A DNA stretch of 64,000 bases from Knoellia remsis (GTDB lineage Bacteria; Actinomycetota; Actinomycetes; Actinomycetales; Dermatophilaceae): contig NZ_PVTI01000011.1 of assembly GCF_003002895.1 (NCBI RefSeq), positions 1 to 64,000 on the forward strand, in the 5' to 3' direction. Below the pieces are notes generated by a model, which was not told where the DNA came from, did no database searches, and saw only the letters and a program-made list of their open reading frames with translations. Below, piece by piece: positions 11,418 to 20,119 of the stretch. The position numbers and the translations under genes are program-made. The first letter of the stretch is position 1. Every line of letters starts with the position of its first letter.

Positions 11418-12451
11418 TTGTAGCCGGCCTCGGCGAGAAGCTCGACGGCCTCGGCGTTCTGCGACCCGTAGGCCTCGGCGGAGAGCGGCATCCGCTTGAA
11501 CTCGCCGAACTTCGCGATCATCGGCTCGGGCTTCACGTCGGGGTTGACGGGGTACTCGTGGTTGCCGTCGACGAACGCGCTCTGCCCCTTCGTCGCGAGC
11601 CACTCGATGAGCTGCTGCGCCTGGGCGGCGTTGTCGGAGGTCTTGACGACGCCCGCGCCGGAGATGTTGACGTGCGTGCCGGCGCCCTGCTGGCTCGCCC
11701 AGTAGAGCTTCACCTTGAGGTTGGGGTTCTTCTTGAGCTCGCGGGCGACGTAGTAGTGGTTCGTGATGCCGACGTCGCAGGTGCCGGCGTCGATGGCCTT
11801 GATGAGCTCGACGTCGTTGGACTTGATCTGGACCCCGTTGGCGACCCAGCCCTTGACGATCTCGAGGGTCTTCTCGCGGCCCTCGAGCCCGATGAGGCTG
11901 GCGACGAGGCTCTGCGTGTACGCCGACGTGGCGTCGCGCATGCAGAGGCGACCCTTCCACTTCGGGTCGGCGAGGCCGGCATACGTGTCCTTGGGGTCGA
12001 AGTCCGCGGGCTTGACCTTGTCGGGGTTGTACGTCGTCGTGCGGGCCCGCATCGCGAGGCCGAACCAGCGGTTCTCGCTGTCGCGCAGGTCGGCGGGGAC
12101 GGCCTTGTCGAGGGCGGGGGACTGGAGCGGCTTGAGGACGTCCTGCTGCGCGGCGTTCCACAGGTTGCCCGCGTCGACGGTCATGAAGACGTCGGCCTCA
12201 CCGTCGGCGCCCTCGGCCTTGATGCGCTGGAGCAGCTCGGCGTCGTTGCCGCTGATGAACTCGATGGAGATGCCGGTCTCGTCCTGGAAGTCCTTGAACG
12301 CACCCTCGAGCGCATAGTGCCGCGCCGAGTAGATCTGCAGGTCGGCGTTGCTGCCGCCGATGCCGAGCACGCCGCACCCGGCGAGGGGAGCGGTGACGGC
12401 GAGGGCGGCGACGCCGGCGAGCGCGGCGCGGGTGGGACGGCGAGAGGGCAC
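11414..12451 (-). CDS. Ferric iron-binding lipoprotein of an ABC importer (FutA/FbpA-like)
   Basis: This 345-residue extracellular binding protein captures Fe3+ for the importer. The lipobox is LAGC near residue 25, followed by GVLGIGGSNADLQIYSARHY, the typical first strand and Tyr of FutA/FbpA proteins. The adjacent tyrosines in ITNHYYVARELKK correspond to the iron-binding pair of the family. The GTG start at 12451 has a good ribosome binding site (AGGAG seven bases upstream). An IdeR/DtxR-like box (12496-12514) lies in the divergent promoter region, so expression is probably repressed when iron is sufficient. Confidence 0.92.
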   Translation of the reverse strand: MPSRRPTRAALAGVAALAVTAPLAGCGVLGIGGSNADLQIYSARHYALEGAFKDFQDETGISIEFISGNDAELLQRIKAEGADGEADVFMTVDAGNLWNAAQQDVLKPLQSPALDKAVPADLRDSENRWFGLAMRARTTTYNPDKVKPADFDPKDTYAGLADPKWKGRLCMRDATSAYTQSLVASLIGLEGREKTLEIVKGWVANGVQIKSNDVELIKAIDAGTCDVGITNHYYVARELKKNPNLKVKLYWASQQGAGTHVNISGAGVVKTSDNAAQAQQLIEWLATKGQSAFVDGNHEYPVNPDVKPEPMIAKFGEFKRMPLSAEAYGSQNAEAVELLAEAGYK

Positions 12452-12495
12452 GAAGGACTCCTGGGCTGACACGGAGGGTGACGGTGCATTGTGTC

Positions 12496-12514
12496 GCAGG
12501 TTAGGCAAGCCTGT
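12496..12514. promoter_or_regulatory. Probable IdeR/DtxR iron box in a divergent promoter
   Basis: The 19-bp site GCAGGTTAGGCAAGCCTGT matches 13 of 19 positions of the IdeR/DtxR consensus and keeps the core AGGTTAGGC..GCCT. It sits between the iron-importer operon (start 12451, minus) and the adenylation-acyltransferase gene (start 12540, plus), at the -35 position of the latter. Both directions could be repressed by iron-loaded IdeR. Confidence 0.65.
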
Positions 12515-12525
12515 CCAAACCCCCC

Positions 12526-12531
12526 TATCAT
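12526..12531 (+). promoter_or_regulatory. -10 element for the adenylation-acyltransferase gene
   Basis: TATCAT is close to the TATAAT consensus and ends eight bases before the GTG at 12540. No ribosome binding site precedes that GTG, so the transcript is probably leaderless. The upstream iron box overlaps the expected -35 region. Confidence 0.55.
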
Positions 12532-12539
12532 GCGGGGTT

Positions 12540-15353
12540 GTGACGACCGTGGCCGGCGCCCGTGACCGCGTCGCCCTCGTCGGGCGGCTGCGGTCGTTCG
12601 GTGACGCCGTGGCGCTCACCTGGGTCGGTGGTTCCGGTGGTCTCGAGACGTTGACGTATGCCGGCCTCGCGGCGCGCGTGGACGCGCGTCGACGCGCGCT
12701 TGGGGAGACCCCGCGGCTCGTCGCCATTGAGATGTCGAACGACGTCGAGACCGTGGTGACGCTGCTCGCCTGCCTCGCCGGCGGGCACCCGGCGCTGTGT
12801 GCGTCCCCGGGAGGTCCCGGACCCGCTGCGCCGCAGGAGCCGTCGTGGTGGGAGGCGTGGGACCCGGACGTCGTGGCCCGCGGTGACGCGCTGGTCTCGC
12901 GGCGGGCCGGGACGGCGCACGACCTGCACCCCGACCTCGCGCTGCTGCTCTCGACCTCGGGCAGCACCGGCTCGCCCAAGCTCGTCCGGCTCTCGGCCGC
13001 GAACGTCGACTGCAACGCGGCCCAGATCGTCGACGCGCTCGCGATCACGGGCGACGACGTCGCGGCGACGACGCTGCCGCTGCAGTACTGCTACGGGCTG
13101 TCGGTCCTGCTGAGCCACCTGTCGGTGGGGGCGTCGGTGCTGCTCACCGACCTGTCCGTCGTGGACGAGTGCTTCTGGTCGGCCTTCGTCGCGGCGGGCG
13201 GGACGACCTTGGCCGGGGTGCCCTACACCTTCGACCTCCTCGACGCCGCCGGGTTCGCGTCGCGGGAGCTGCCGCGGCTGCGCTCGGTCACCCAGGCCGG
13301 CGGACGGCTCGCGCCAGACGCCGTGCGCCGCTGGGCCCGCCTCGGCGAGGAGCGGGGCTTCGACTTCACGGTGATGTACGGCCAGACCGAGGCGACCGCC
13401 CGGATGGCGACGCTCCCGGCGCGGCTGGCGTCGGAGAACCCGACGTCGATCGGGGTCGCGGTGCGGGGCGGGCACTTCGCCCTGGCACCCGTGGAGGACG
13501 ACATGGCCGCTGACTCCGTGTCCCCAACCGTCCACTTGGGTGAGCTCGGGACGGGTGGGGTTGGTGAGCTCACCTACGAGGGCGGCAACGTCATGATGGG
13601 CTACGCCCTCGAGCCGGCCGACCTGGCACGCGGCGCCGAGGTGACCACGCTGCATACCGGCGACCTCGCCCGCTTCACCGCCGACGGGCTCGTCGAGATC
13701 GTCGGACGGCTCGGACGCTTCGCCAAGGTCGTCGGGCTGCGGCTCGACCTCGACCGGATCGAACGCGATCTGGGCGACCTTCCGGGGCTGGACCACACGG
13801 CATACGTCATGGACGGCGGCGACCGCCTGCTCGTCACGGTCGTCGACGCGACGGATTCCGTTGTCGCGCAGGTGCGTTCGTTCGTCAGTGACCGGTATGC
13901 CGTCCCGCGCGCCGCCGTCGTCGTCGCACCCGTCGCAGCAGCCGACGTCCCCCGGACCGCGTCCGGCAAGGTGGACAGACCAAGCCTCACCGAGCGACTT
14001 ATTGCGCTTTCCGGCACCACGGAGCGACTTATTGCGCTTTCCGGCCGCACTGCGGACGAGTCACCGATGTCGGAACGGGCCGGAAAGCGCAATAAGTCGG
14101 ACCAGAACGGGACCGGCGTGAATCTCGCCGAGGGGATCCGTGGGATCTATGCGGACGTGCTCGACCGGCCGGACGCGTCGGTCGACGACAGCTTCGTGAC
14201 GTTGCGCGGTGACTCGCTCTCGTACGTCGAGGCGTCGGTCCGCCTCGAAGGGCTCCTCGGAACGCTCCCGCCGTCGTGGCACGTCCGCCCGATTCGGGAG
14301 CTCGCCGAGCTCGCCGCACCGACCGCCCACGACGATGCACCGGACCGGGCGCCGAACCGCTTGTCGTGGCTGCGGCTGCGCTCGCTCGAGACCTCTCTCG
14401 TCCTGCGGGCACTCGCCATCGTCGCGATCGTGCTCACCCACGCGGAGGTCATCGAGGTCCGCGGTGGCGCGCACGTCCTGCTCGCGGTCGCCGGGTTCGC
14501 GTTCGCGCGGTTCCAGCTGTCGGGGGAGAGCCGGGCCGGTCGGGTCGCGCACGTCCTGGAGTCGTTGACCCGGATCGCGCTGCCCGCGATGGTGTGGGTC
14601 GCGGTGCTCGTGCTCATCGACGAGCGCTACTCGTGGTGGAACGCTGCCCTGCTCACGTCGGTGGCCGGGGACGACGTCAACGCGCAGTGGCGGTACTGGT
14701 TCGTCGAGGCGGTCGTCCAGATCCTCGCGCTGCTCGCGGTGCTGCTCGTGATCCCGTGGGTGGACCGGCTCGAGCGGGCCCGTCCGTTCGCGGTGCCGCT
14801 GGCCCTCGCGGTCGCGGGGCTGGTCTTCCGGTTCGGGCTCGTCCCGGTCGGGACGCACCACGTCAACGGCCGGGCCGCGATGGTGCTGTGGCTCTTCGCC
14901 CTCGGCTGGGCGATGGCCCGGGCCTCGGCGACGTGGCAGCGCTGGCTGCTCACGGCATACGTCCTCGCCGTGGTTCCGGGGTTCTTCGGTGGCGACATGG
15001 AGCGGGAGTGGACGATCGTCGCGGGGTTGCTCGTGCTCACGTGGGTGCGGGCGGTCAGGGTGCCGGCGTTCGTCGTGCCGCTGCTCGTGCCGCTCGCGTC
15101 GGCGTCGCTGTTCATCTACCTCGTGCAGTGGGAGGTCATGGGGCGCGTGGGGTACTCGCTGCTCGGGGCGTGCGTCGCCGTGCTCACCGGATGGATCGCG
15201 TGGCGGGGTGCGTCACCCATCGTCGAGCCGGTGGCCCGCTGGGTCGGGGCTCAGAGCTCGAGGGTCCTGTCGAAGAGCTCTCGCACGGGCCGCGGCAGCG
15301 CCGGCTCGGGGATGGTGACGTCGAGCGGCGGCTCCTCGCAGCTCACGCCGTAG
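12540..15353 (+). CDS. Three-domain protein: AMP-forming adenylation domain, acyl carrier domain, membrane acyltransferase
   Basis: The 937-residue protein joins an adenylation domain (about 1-480; ATP-binding motif STSGSTGSPK, A5-like YGQTEATAR, and GELTYEGGNVMMGY), a carrier domain (about 525-590; phosphopantetheine Ser559 in RGDSLSYVE), and an acyltransferase-3-like domain with about ten membrane segments (from about 610). The layout suggests that an acyl or aminoacyl group is activated, loaded on the carrier and passed to an acceptor by the membrane domain, like DltA, DltC and DltB combined; the substrate is unknown. Two dispersed palindromic repeats lie in frame within it (residues 327-338 and 485-520). 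The GTG start is chosen from the -10 element eight bases upstream. The 3' end overlaps the convergent protease gene by 103 bp. Confidence 0.85.
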   Translation: MTTVAGARDRVALVGRLRSFGDAVALTWVGGSGGLETLTYAGLAARVDARRRALGETPRLVAIEMSNDVETVVTLLACLAGGHPALCASPGGPGPAAPQEPSWWEAWDPDVVARGDALVSRRAGTAHDLHPDLALLLSTSGSTGSPKLVRLSAANVDCNAAQIVDALAITGDDVAATTLPLQYCYGLSVLLSHLSVGASVLLTDLSVVDECFWSAFVAAGGTTLAGVPYTFDLLDAAGFASRELPRLRSVTQAGGRLAPDAVRRWARLGEERGFDFTVMYGQTEATARMATLPARLASENPTSIGVAVRGGHFALAPVEDDMAADSVSPTVHLGELGTGGVGELTYEGGNVMMGYALEPADLARGAEVTTLHTGDLARFTADGLVEIVGRLGRFAKVVGLRLDLDRIERDLGDLPGLDHTAYVMDGGDRLLVTVVDATDSVVAQVRSFVSDRYAVPRAAVVVAPVAAADVPRTASGKVDRPSLTERLIALSGTTERLIALSGRTADESPMSERAGKRNKSDQNGTGVNLAEGIRGIYADVLDRPDASVDDSFVTLRGDSLSYVEASVRLEGLLGTLPPSWHVRPIRELAELAAPTAHDDAPDRAPNRLSWLRLRSLETSLVLRALAIVAIVLTHAEVIEVRGGAHVLLAVAGFAFARFQLSGESRAGRVAHVLESLTRIALPAMVWVAVLVLIDERYSWWNAALLTSVAGDDVNAQWRYWFVEAVVQILALLAVLLVIPWVDRLERARPFAVPLALAVAGLVFRFGLVPVGTHHVNGRAAMVLWLFALGWAMARASATWQRWLLTAYVLAVVPGFFGGDMEREWTIVAGLLVLTWVRAVRVPAFVVPLLVPLASASLFIYLVQWEVMGRVGYSLLGACVAVLTGWIAWRGASPIVEPVARWVGAQSSRVLSKSSRTGRGSAGSGMVTSSGGSSQLTP
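13518..13553. repeat. Palindromic element family A inside a coding gene
   Basis: These 36 bases match the gyrB-gyrA intergenic copy (3860-3895) at 33 positions. They start exactly on a codon boundary and add twelve residues (VSPTVHLGELGT) to the adenylation domain between FALAPVED and GVGELTYEGG, where family members normally have a short surface loop. Confidence 0.7.
13992..14099. repeat. Palindromic element family B inside a coding gene
   Basis: A 24-bp unit occurs twice in direct orientation (13992-14015 and 14022-14045), and a 21-bp inverted copy lies at 14079-14099, able to pair with either. All three copies are in codon phase and encode ERLIALSG twice and AGKRNKS once. The stretch falls in the linker between the adenylation and carrier domains, so the reading frame survives. 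AT-rich codons (CTT ATT, AAT AAG) are unlike the rest of the gene. Confidence 0.8.
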
Positions 15354-16849
15354 CGGAACGCGTCGGGGACCATCCGCTCCTGCGCCAGCCGCCTGAGGGT
15401 GGGGCTGCTGAGCAGCGTGCGCCACTCGTCGGCGTCACCCCGGGGGAGCTCGGCCAGGTCGACGGTGCGCTCGCGAACCATGCCCGCGACGCCGCCGGTG
15501 CGCCGGACGCTCACCTGCTGCGGCGCGCCCTCGCTCGGAGTGGTGTCGGGGTCCGAGTCGGGTGCCGGCTCCGGCCGGGGCCCAGGGGTGGGGCTCGGTG
15601 CGGGTGTCGGGCTGGGTGACGGCGTGGGGCTGGGCGAGGGCTCTGGGGTCGGGGTGGGCTGTGGCGTCTCGCCGCCCGGTCCGCCGGTGTCGCCGCCATC
15701 CGTCCCCGCGCCGTCCGTGACGCCCACGGCGCGCCACGCGTCACGCACGGCAGCCACCTCGGGTGAGTCCGCGCCATACAGGCTCTCCGCCGCGGTCTCG
15801 GTGAGGGCAGCGAAGGTGGGGAAGTCGCAGTCGGCCTTGATGTCGCCGGTGATGGCGCCGTACCAGATCGCGCCGGGCCGCTCCCACGCGTTGCCGCCGA
15901 GGGTCGTCGCGACGAGGTGGAACGCCTTGTTCGGGATGCCGGAGTTGATGTGCACGCCGCCGTTGTCGTCGTCGGTGACGACGTAGCCGTCCATGTGCCC
16001 GGCCTGCGGGTCCTTGCCGAGGCGCGGGTCGTCGTAGGCGGTGCCCGGCTCCTTCATCGAGCGCAGGCCGACGCCCTGGACGCCGGGGGCGAGCAGTTCG
16101 GCGCCGATGATCCAGTCGGACTGCTCGGCGCTCTGGCCGAGGGTGCGCTGCTTGACGAGGATGCCGAAGACGTCCGAGACGTGCTCGTTGAGGGCTCCGG
16201 ACTGGTCCTGGTAGTTCAGGCCGGAGGTGTATTGCGTGACGCCGTGCGCGAGCTCGTGCCCGATGACGTCGAGGCTGCGGGTGAACCCGAGGAGAATCTC
16301 GCCGTCGCCGTCGCCGAAGACCATCTGGGTGCCGTCCCAGAAGGCGTTGTCGTAGTTCGTGCCGTAGTGGACGGTGGCGATGAGGCCGAGCCCGCGGTCG
16401 TCGAGGGAGTTGCGCCCGTATGCCGCGTTCCACAGTTCCCAGGTCGCGCCGAGCCCGTCGTAGGCCTCGTTGACCGCGGTGTCGTCGGTGGGCGGGTCGC
16501 CCTCCTTGCGGACCTGGGTGCCGGGGAGGTCGGTCGTGTTCTTGGCGTCGTGGATGAGCCGGTTCGGCGCCTCCTCGGTGGCGCGAGCCTCGCTGCGGCT
16601 GACGCTCGGGCTGGGGCTGGCGGTGGGGCTGGTCGTCGGGTCCGGCTGGAGCGAGCGCTGGCGGGCCATCCGCTCGTAGCGGAGCTTGTCGAGGCGCAGC
16701 GTCTCGCGGGCGCGTTCCTCGAGGTGCGGCTGGCCGGAGGTGGCGAGTGCCTCGAGGACGTAGGGCGGGACGATCGAGCAGCACACCGGGCTCGGCGCGG
16801 GCTCGTGCTTGGCGGGCGTCGAGGTCAGGGGCTGGTCGGTGCTGCTCAT
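15251..16849 (-). CDS. M4 (thermolysin/protealysin-type) metalloprotease with C-terminal emfourin-like domain
   Basis: The 532-residue protein has a zinc protease core with HELAH at 198-202, the third zinc ligand Glu221 in GALNEHVSDVFG, and the catalytic His segment DNGGVHINSGIPNKAFH. There is no signal peptide; the short propeptide begins CCSIVPPYVLEAL, as in protealysins, which are made without a classical leader. A Pro/Thr/Ser linker (about 385-440) leads to a C-terminal domain of about 85 residues (VSVRRTGGVAGMVRERTVDL onward, then FRYGVS) that resembles emfourin, the protealysin inhibitor normally encoded as a separate gene. The enzyme may therefore be self-restrained until cleaved; this is inference. 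The gene converges on the acyltransferase gene. Confidence 0.85.
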   Translation of the reverse strand: MSSTDQPLTSTPAKHEPAPSPVCCSIVPPYVLEALATSGQPHLEERARETLRLDKLRYERMARQRSLQPDPTTSPTASPSPSVSRSEARATEEAPNRLIHDAKNTTDLPGTQVRKEGDPPTDDTAVNEAYDGLGATWELWNAAYGRNSLDDRGLGLIATVHYGTNYDNAFWDGTQMVFGDGDGEILLGFTRSLDVIGHELAHGVTQYTSGLNYQDQSGALNEHVSDVFGILVKQRTLGQSAEQSDWIIGAELLAPGVQGVGLRSMKEPGTAYDDPRLGKDPQAGHMDGYVVTDDDNGGVHINSGIPNKAFHLVATTLGGNAWERPGAIWYGAITGDIKADCDFPTFAALTETAAESLYGADSPEVAAVRDAWRAVGVTDGAGTDGGDTGGPGGETPQPTPTPEPSPSPTPSPSPTPAPSPTPGPRPEPAPDSDPDTTPSEGAPQQVSVRRTGGVAGMVRERTVDLAELPRGDADEWRTLLSSPTLRRLAQERMVPDAFRYGVSCEEPPLDVTIPEPALPRPVRELFDRTLEL

Positions 16850-16948
16850 GCGTCCATCCTCACCCTCGGCACCGACACCCGCACCCCGAGGGACGGCCGG
16901 TCCGGTTCAGACCGGTCGGGCTGGGCCCGTGAGGGCGCACTGCCGTCG

Positions 16949-18193
16949 TCAGCGCCCGGGAACCCAGACGAGCGCGTCCCCGACCGGACGCTGCACGTTC
17001 CCGCTGCCGCTCGGGGTGTTCACCGGACCCGCTGCAGTGGCCATCGTGGTCGAGCCACCTCCGTCGAGGTTGACGGCGTCCACGAGTCCCAGGGATCGGG
17101 CGACCGCGGCGGTTTCCGCGATGGTGGTGCCGACACTGCTCGTCATGCGACCGTCGATCGTCGCCAGGACGATGGTGCCCTCCGCGGTGCGACCCATGAG
17201 CGTGCGCGGGTTGCGGCCGAAGAAGCTGCCCGTCCCGACGGGAGCAACGACTCGGCCGTCCTCCGTCAGTCGGTACCGCCCATTGACGCCATACGTCTTC
17301 GGGGTGAGGGGAAGCCGGTTGCCCACGGCGTCCTCGACCGACTGGCGCAGGGTCAAGCACGTCGTGGGACCGGCCACGGCCTGCAGCGCCGTGACCTCCG
17401 GACCCGTGGCCTGCACCGCCGACTGTCCCGCGGACAGGGCGGTTCCCCGCGTCGTCCAACTCGTGCGGACGACGCATCCGCGACGGTCCAGCACGACCTC
17501 GGCACCCGGACCGGATGGAGTGCGGGCACCGAACTCCGGGGTGATCCAGTCCGTCTCCCCGGTCGCGCCCGGCGGGTGGTTGACGGCGTTGATGGTGACC
17601 GTGGCTCCAGTGCGCCTGTCGACCGCCGAGCCGGACCACTGCACCTTCCCGAACACCATCCGGCCGCTCTGACCGTCGAAGACGACATCCTCCTCCGCCG
17701 GGTCCGTGGTCGGTTCGGACAGCAGCGTGCCCTCGAAGACCCCGAGCCCCACCGGGTCCCCGGGGTACTGCGCACTCGCCGTGAAGGTGAAGAACGAGGC
17801 ATTGGTGCCGATGAGGCCGCCAGTGAACCCCACGAGGTCCGACACGCTCTCGGTGCGGGCCAGGTCGGGACCGTAGGTCGCGACGAGTCGACCGCGCGCT
17901 GCCGCAGGCTCGATCGTCAGGGTGTTGACCACCCACGGGCCCTCGTCGGTGGTGGCGATGTCCTCGGGTGCCGCGGGGGTCGCACCGCGCACGATTCGGG
18001 TGAGCGTCACTCCACGGGCGAGCGTCGTGCTGGTCCGGGTCTCCGGCAGCGTCGCCACGCCGAGCGGCAGGGCGTCGGTCGCGGCCGAGCCGGGACTGGA
18101 GGCGGTCGGGGTCGCGGCGGGGGCAGGGGCCGCAGCGATGGACAGAGCGAGTCCCGCGGGAACGGCCGCGCAGAGGAGGCGTCTCAGGATCAT
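16949..18193 (-). CDS. Secreted phosphodiester glycosidase (NAGPA domain)
   Basis: This 414-residue exported protein has a signal peptide (MILRRLLCAAVPAGLALSIA, AxA-type cleavage near residue 26) and a C-terminal NAGPA/DUF2233 domain. Family motifs are RNPRTLMGRTAEGTIVLATI and the glycine-rich NLDGGGSTTM near residues 373-382. Relatives remove alpha-N-acetylglucosamine from phosphodiesters or act on teichoic-acid-like polymers; here a cell-wall glycan substrate is likely but unproven. The N-terminal 200 residues form an additional beta-rich domain. No partner gene is obvious; it lies at the dciA end of the block that separates gyrB from dciA. Confidence 0.85.
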   Translation of the reverse strand: MILRRLLCAAVPAGLALSIAAAPAPAATPTASSPGSAATDALPLGVATLPETRTSTTLARGVTLTRIVRGATPAAPEDIATTDEGPWVVNTLTIEPAAARGRLVATYGPDLARTESVSDLVGFTGGLIGTNASFFTFTASAQYPGDPVGLGVFEGTLLSEPTTDPAEEDVVFDGQSGRMVFGKVQWSGSAVDRRTGATVTINAVNHPPGATGETDWITPEFGARTPSGPGAEVVLDRRGCVVRTSWTTRGTALSAGQSAVQATGPEVTALQAVAGPTTCLTLRQSVEDAVGNRLPLTPKTYGVNGRYRLTEDGRVVAPVGTGSFFGRNPRTLMGRTAEGTIVLATIDGRMTSSVGTTIAETAAVARSLGLVDAVNLDGGGSTTMATAAGPVNTPSGSGNVQRPVGDALVWVPGR

Positions 18194-18274
18194 GGGTCCG
18201 ACGGTCTCCCACGGTCGCCGGCGGTGGGCGAGCGCGAGGTGAACGGTCGGCGAACCTCTGCGCGCCCCGCGCGC

Positions 18275-18919
18275 TCAGCCGTAGGTGTCCCGCGGTCCAC
18301 GGCCGTCCTGGACCCGCCGTCCGCCGCGGGACCACGACGGCGCGCTCGGCCCGACGACCCGGATCGCGCTCACCGTCCCCTCACCGACCTCACGGGCCAG
18401 CGCACCCATGAGCGTGTTCGACATGAGCCGCAGGTTCGTCGCCCAGGCCGTCGAGTCGGCGCGCACGGTGAGCACCGTGTCGACGAACTCCACCGGCCGG
18501 CAGTGCTGCGCGACCTCCGGACCGACGATCGACTCCCACCGGCCGATCACCGAGCCGACGGCGACGTCGACCTTCCACCCGCGCTCGGAGACGAACGCGT
18601 CGAGCTCGTCCCCGAGCAGCTGCGGGTCCCGGCCACCCCGCCGGGACTCACCCCCACCCCCGGTGACGTCCCGGAACCGGCGCTTCGGCTTCACCCCCGG
18701 GCGCAGCCCCTTGGCCCGGGCCGCCGCTCGCGCCCGGGCCAGCGCGTCCGCGGGAGCCGACTCGAGGTCCTCGAGCGCCGCGTCATTCGCGGCCCTCTCG
18801 TCGACAGCCGCCGCGTCCCCGACCGTTTCACGTGAAACCTCACCACCGTCGCCGGATCCGCCCGATCCACGTCGTCGCGAATCCCCTTCTCCCACAACGG
18901 AATTCACGTCGTCACTCAC
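18275..18919 (-). CDS. dciA: DciA-type helicase loader (DUF721)
   Basis: DciA helps load the replicative helicase DnaB in bacteria that lack DnaC. The 214-residue protein has a long charged N-terminal region and a C-terminal DUF721 domain (about 110-195: [39 protein letters not shown]). The gene overlaps the recF stop by eight bases (18912-18919) and completes the dnaN-gnd-recF-dciA run. A parS site lies within its 5' region and is read as the residues VSRET. Confidence 0.9.
   Translation of the reverse strand: MSDDVNSVVGEGDSRRRGSGGSGDGGEVSRETVGDAAAVDERAANDAALEDLESAPADALARARAAARAKGLRPGVKPKRRFRDVTGGGGESRRGGRDPQLLGDELDAFVSERGWKVDVAVGSVIGRWESIVGPEVAQHCRPVEFVDTVLTVRADSTAWATNLRLMSNTLMGALAREVGEGTVSAIRVVGPSAPSWSRGGRRVQDGRGPRDTYG
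18825..18838. promoter_or_regulatory. parS: parS centromere site inside dciA
   Basis: The 14-mer GTTTCACGTGAAAC is a perfect palindrome and matches the actinobacterial parS consensus bound by ParB. It is about 10 kb from the parAB genes, on the other side of oriC. Confidence 0.93.
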
Positions 18920-20108
18920 GCGCGGTCACCTCACCCAGCGACACGGCATACGTCCGGCCGCGCAGCGCCTCGGGAACGTCCGCCTCGACCGCGGCGGTGA
19001 TGAGCACCTGCTCACAGTCGGCGACCATCGCCGCGAGGCGCTCGCGCCGGCCCGAGTCGAGCTCGGCGAAGACGTCGTCGAGGATGAGGATCGGGTCGTC
19101 ACCGAGGTCGTGGCGGAGCAGCTGGTATGCCGCGAGCCGCAGTCCCAGCGCGAAGCTCCAGGACTCGCCGTGGCTGGCATATCCCTTCGCCGGCAGCTCC
19201 CCGAGGGAGAGCACGACGTCGTCGCGGTGCGGTCCGACGAGGTTGACCCCGCGCTCGATCTCCTGGTCGCGGACCTCGGCGTAGGACTCGACGAGCTCGT
19301 CGTGGATCTCGGCGATCTCCGGCACCTCCCCGGCGGCGATCCGCGAGGCGATCGGCTCCCGCAGCGAGGAACGGTAGGAGACCCGGGCGTCGGACTGCCC
19401 TGCGCTCACCTCGTCGTAGGCCTTGCCGAGCAACGGTCCGAGGTCGCGCAGCAACCGCAGCCGGGCATAGATGAGCGGCACCGCGACGGCGGAGAGTTGG
19501 GCGTTCCACACGTCGAGGGTGTGTAGGGCGCTCTCGCGCGCCTCGTCGGCGTCGACCCCCTCGACGGGACGCCGCCGCTTGCCCCGGCCGCGCAGCACCG
19601 GCGCCGCGGACTTCAGCAGGGCGCCGCGCTGCTTGAGGATCTTGTCGTGGTCGGCCCGCACCGCGGCCCACTTGGGCTGGCGCAGCACGAGCAGGTCGTC
19701 GAGGAAGCGTCGCCGCTCCGACGGGTCACCCTTGACGAGCGCCAGGTCCTCCGGCGCGAAGAGGACGGTCCGGACCTGGCCGAGCACGTCCCGGGTGCGC
19801 GTCAGCGGCGACTTGCCCAGGCGTGCCCGGTTGGCCCGGCCCGGCGTGATCTCGAGCTCGACGAGCGTCTCCCGCCCGTCGCGCACGACCGCGCCACGGA
19901 TCACCGCCTGCTGTGCCCCGAAACGGACGAGCGGTGCGTCCGCCGACACCCGGTGCGAGGACAGGGTCGCGAGGTAGCCGATCGCCTCGACGAGGTTGGT
20001 CTTGCCCTGCCCGTTGAGCCCGACGAAGGTCGTGATGCCGGGCTCGAGGGCGACCTCGGCGCTGGGGTAGCTGCGGAAGTCGCCGACGGAGAGGTGCCGG
20101 ACGTACAC
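18912..20108 (-). CDS. recF: DNA replication and repair protein RecF
   Basis: RecF is an SMC-like ATPase that helps load RecA at gaps and stalled forks. The 398-residue protein has Walker [10 protein letters not shown] near residue 33, the ABC-type signature region, and a Walker B/D-loop [16 protein letters not shown] near residue 340. The GTG start at 20108 ([13 protein letters not shown]) gives the normal N-terminus. It lies 11 bp after gnd and overlaps dciA, so the three are probably cotranscribed. Confidence 0.97.
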   Translation of the reverse strand: MYVRHLSVGDFRSYPSAEVALEPGITTFVGLNGQGKTNLVEAIGYLATLSSHRVSADAPLVRFGAQQAVIRGAVVRDGRETLVELEITPGRANRARLGKSPLTRTRDVLGQVRTVLFAPEDLALVKGDPSERRRFLDDLLVLRQPKWAAVRADHDKILKQRGALLKSAAPVLRGRGKRRRPVEGVDADEARESALHTLDVWNAQLSAVAVPLIYARLRLLRDLGPLLGKAYDEVSAGQSDARVSYRSSLREPIASRIAAGEVPEIAEIHDELVESYAEVRDQEIERGVNLVGPHRDDVVLSLGELPAKGYASHGESWSFALGLRLAAYQLLRHDLGDDPILILDDVFAELDSGRRERLAAMVADCEQVLITAAVEADVPEALRGRTYAVSLGEVTARE

Positions 20109-20119
20109 CGTGGGGGTGC

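Noticed and set aside
11418-12161. Longer start for the iron permease, in frame upstream of 11417
   Set aside because: That stretch is opposite or out of frame within the binding-protein gene, is Arg/Gln-rich and has no membrane character; the GTG overlapping the previous stop is the natural start.
13665-13680. TGCATACCGG near-match to the recurring word
   Set aside because: It lacks the GG before CATAC and does not match the 8-mer, so it was not counted.
13992-14099. Short CRISPR array (repeats with even spacing)
   Set aside because: Only two direct copies with a 6-bp gap plus one inverted copy, inside a conserved reading frame, and no cas genes; a palindromic element fits better.
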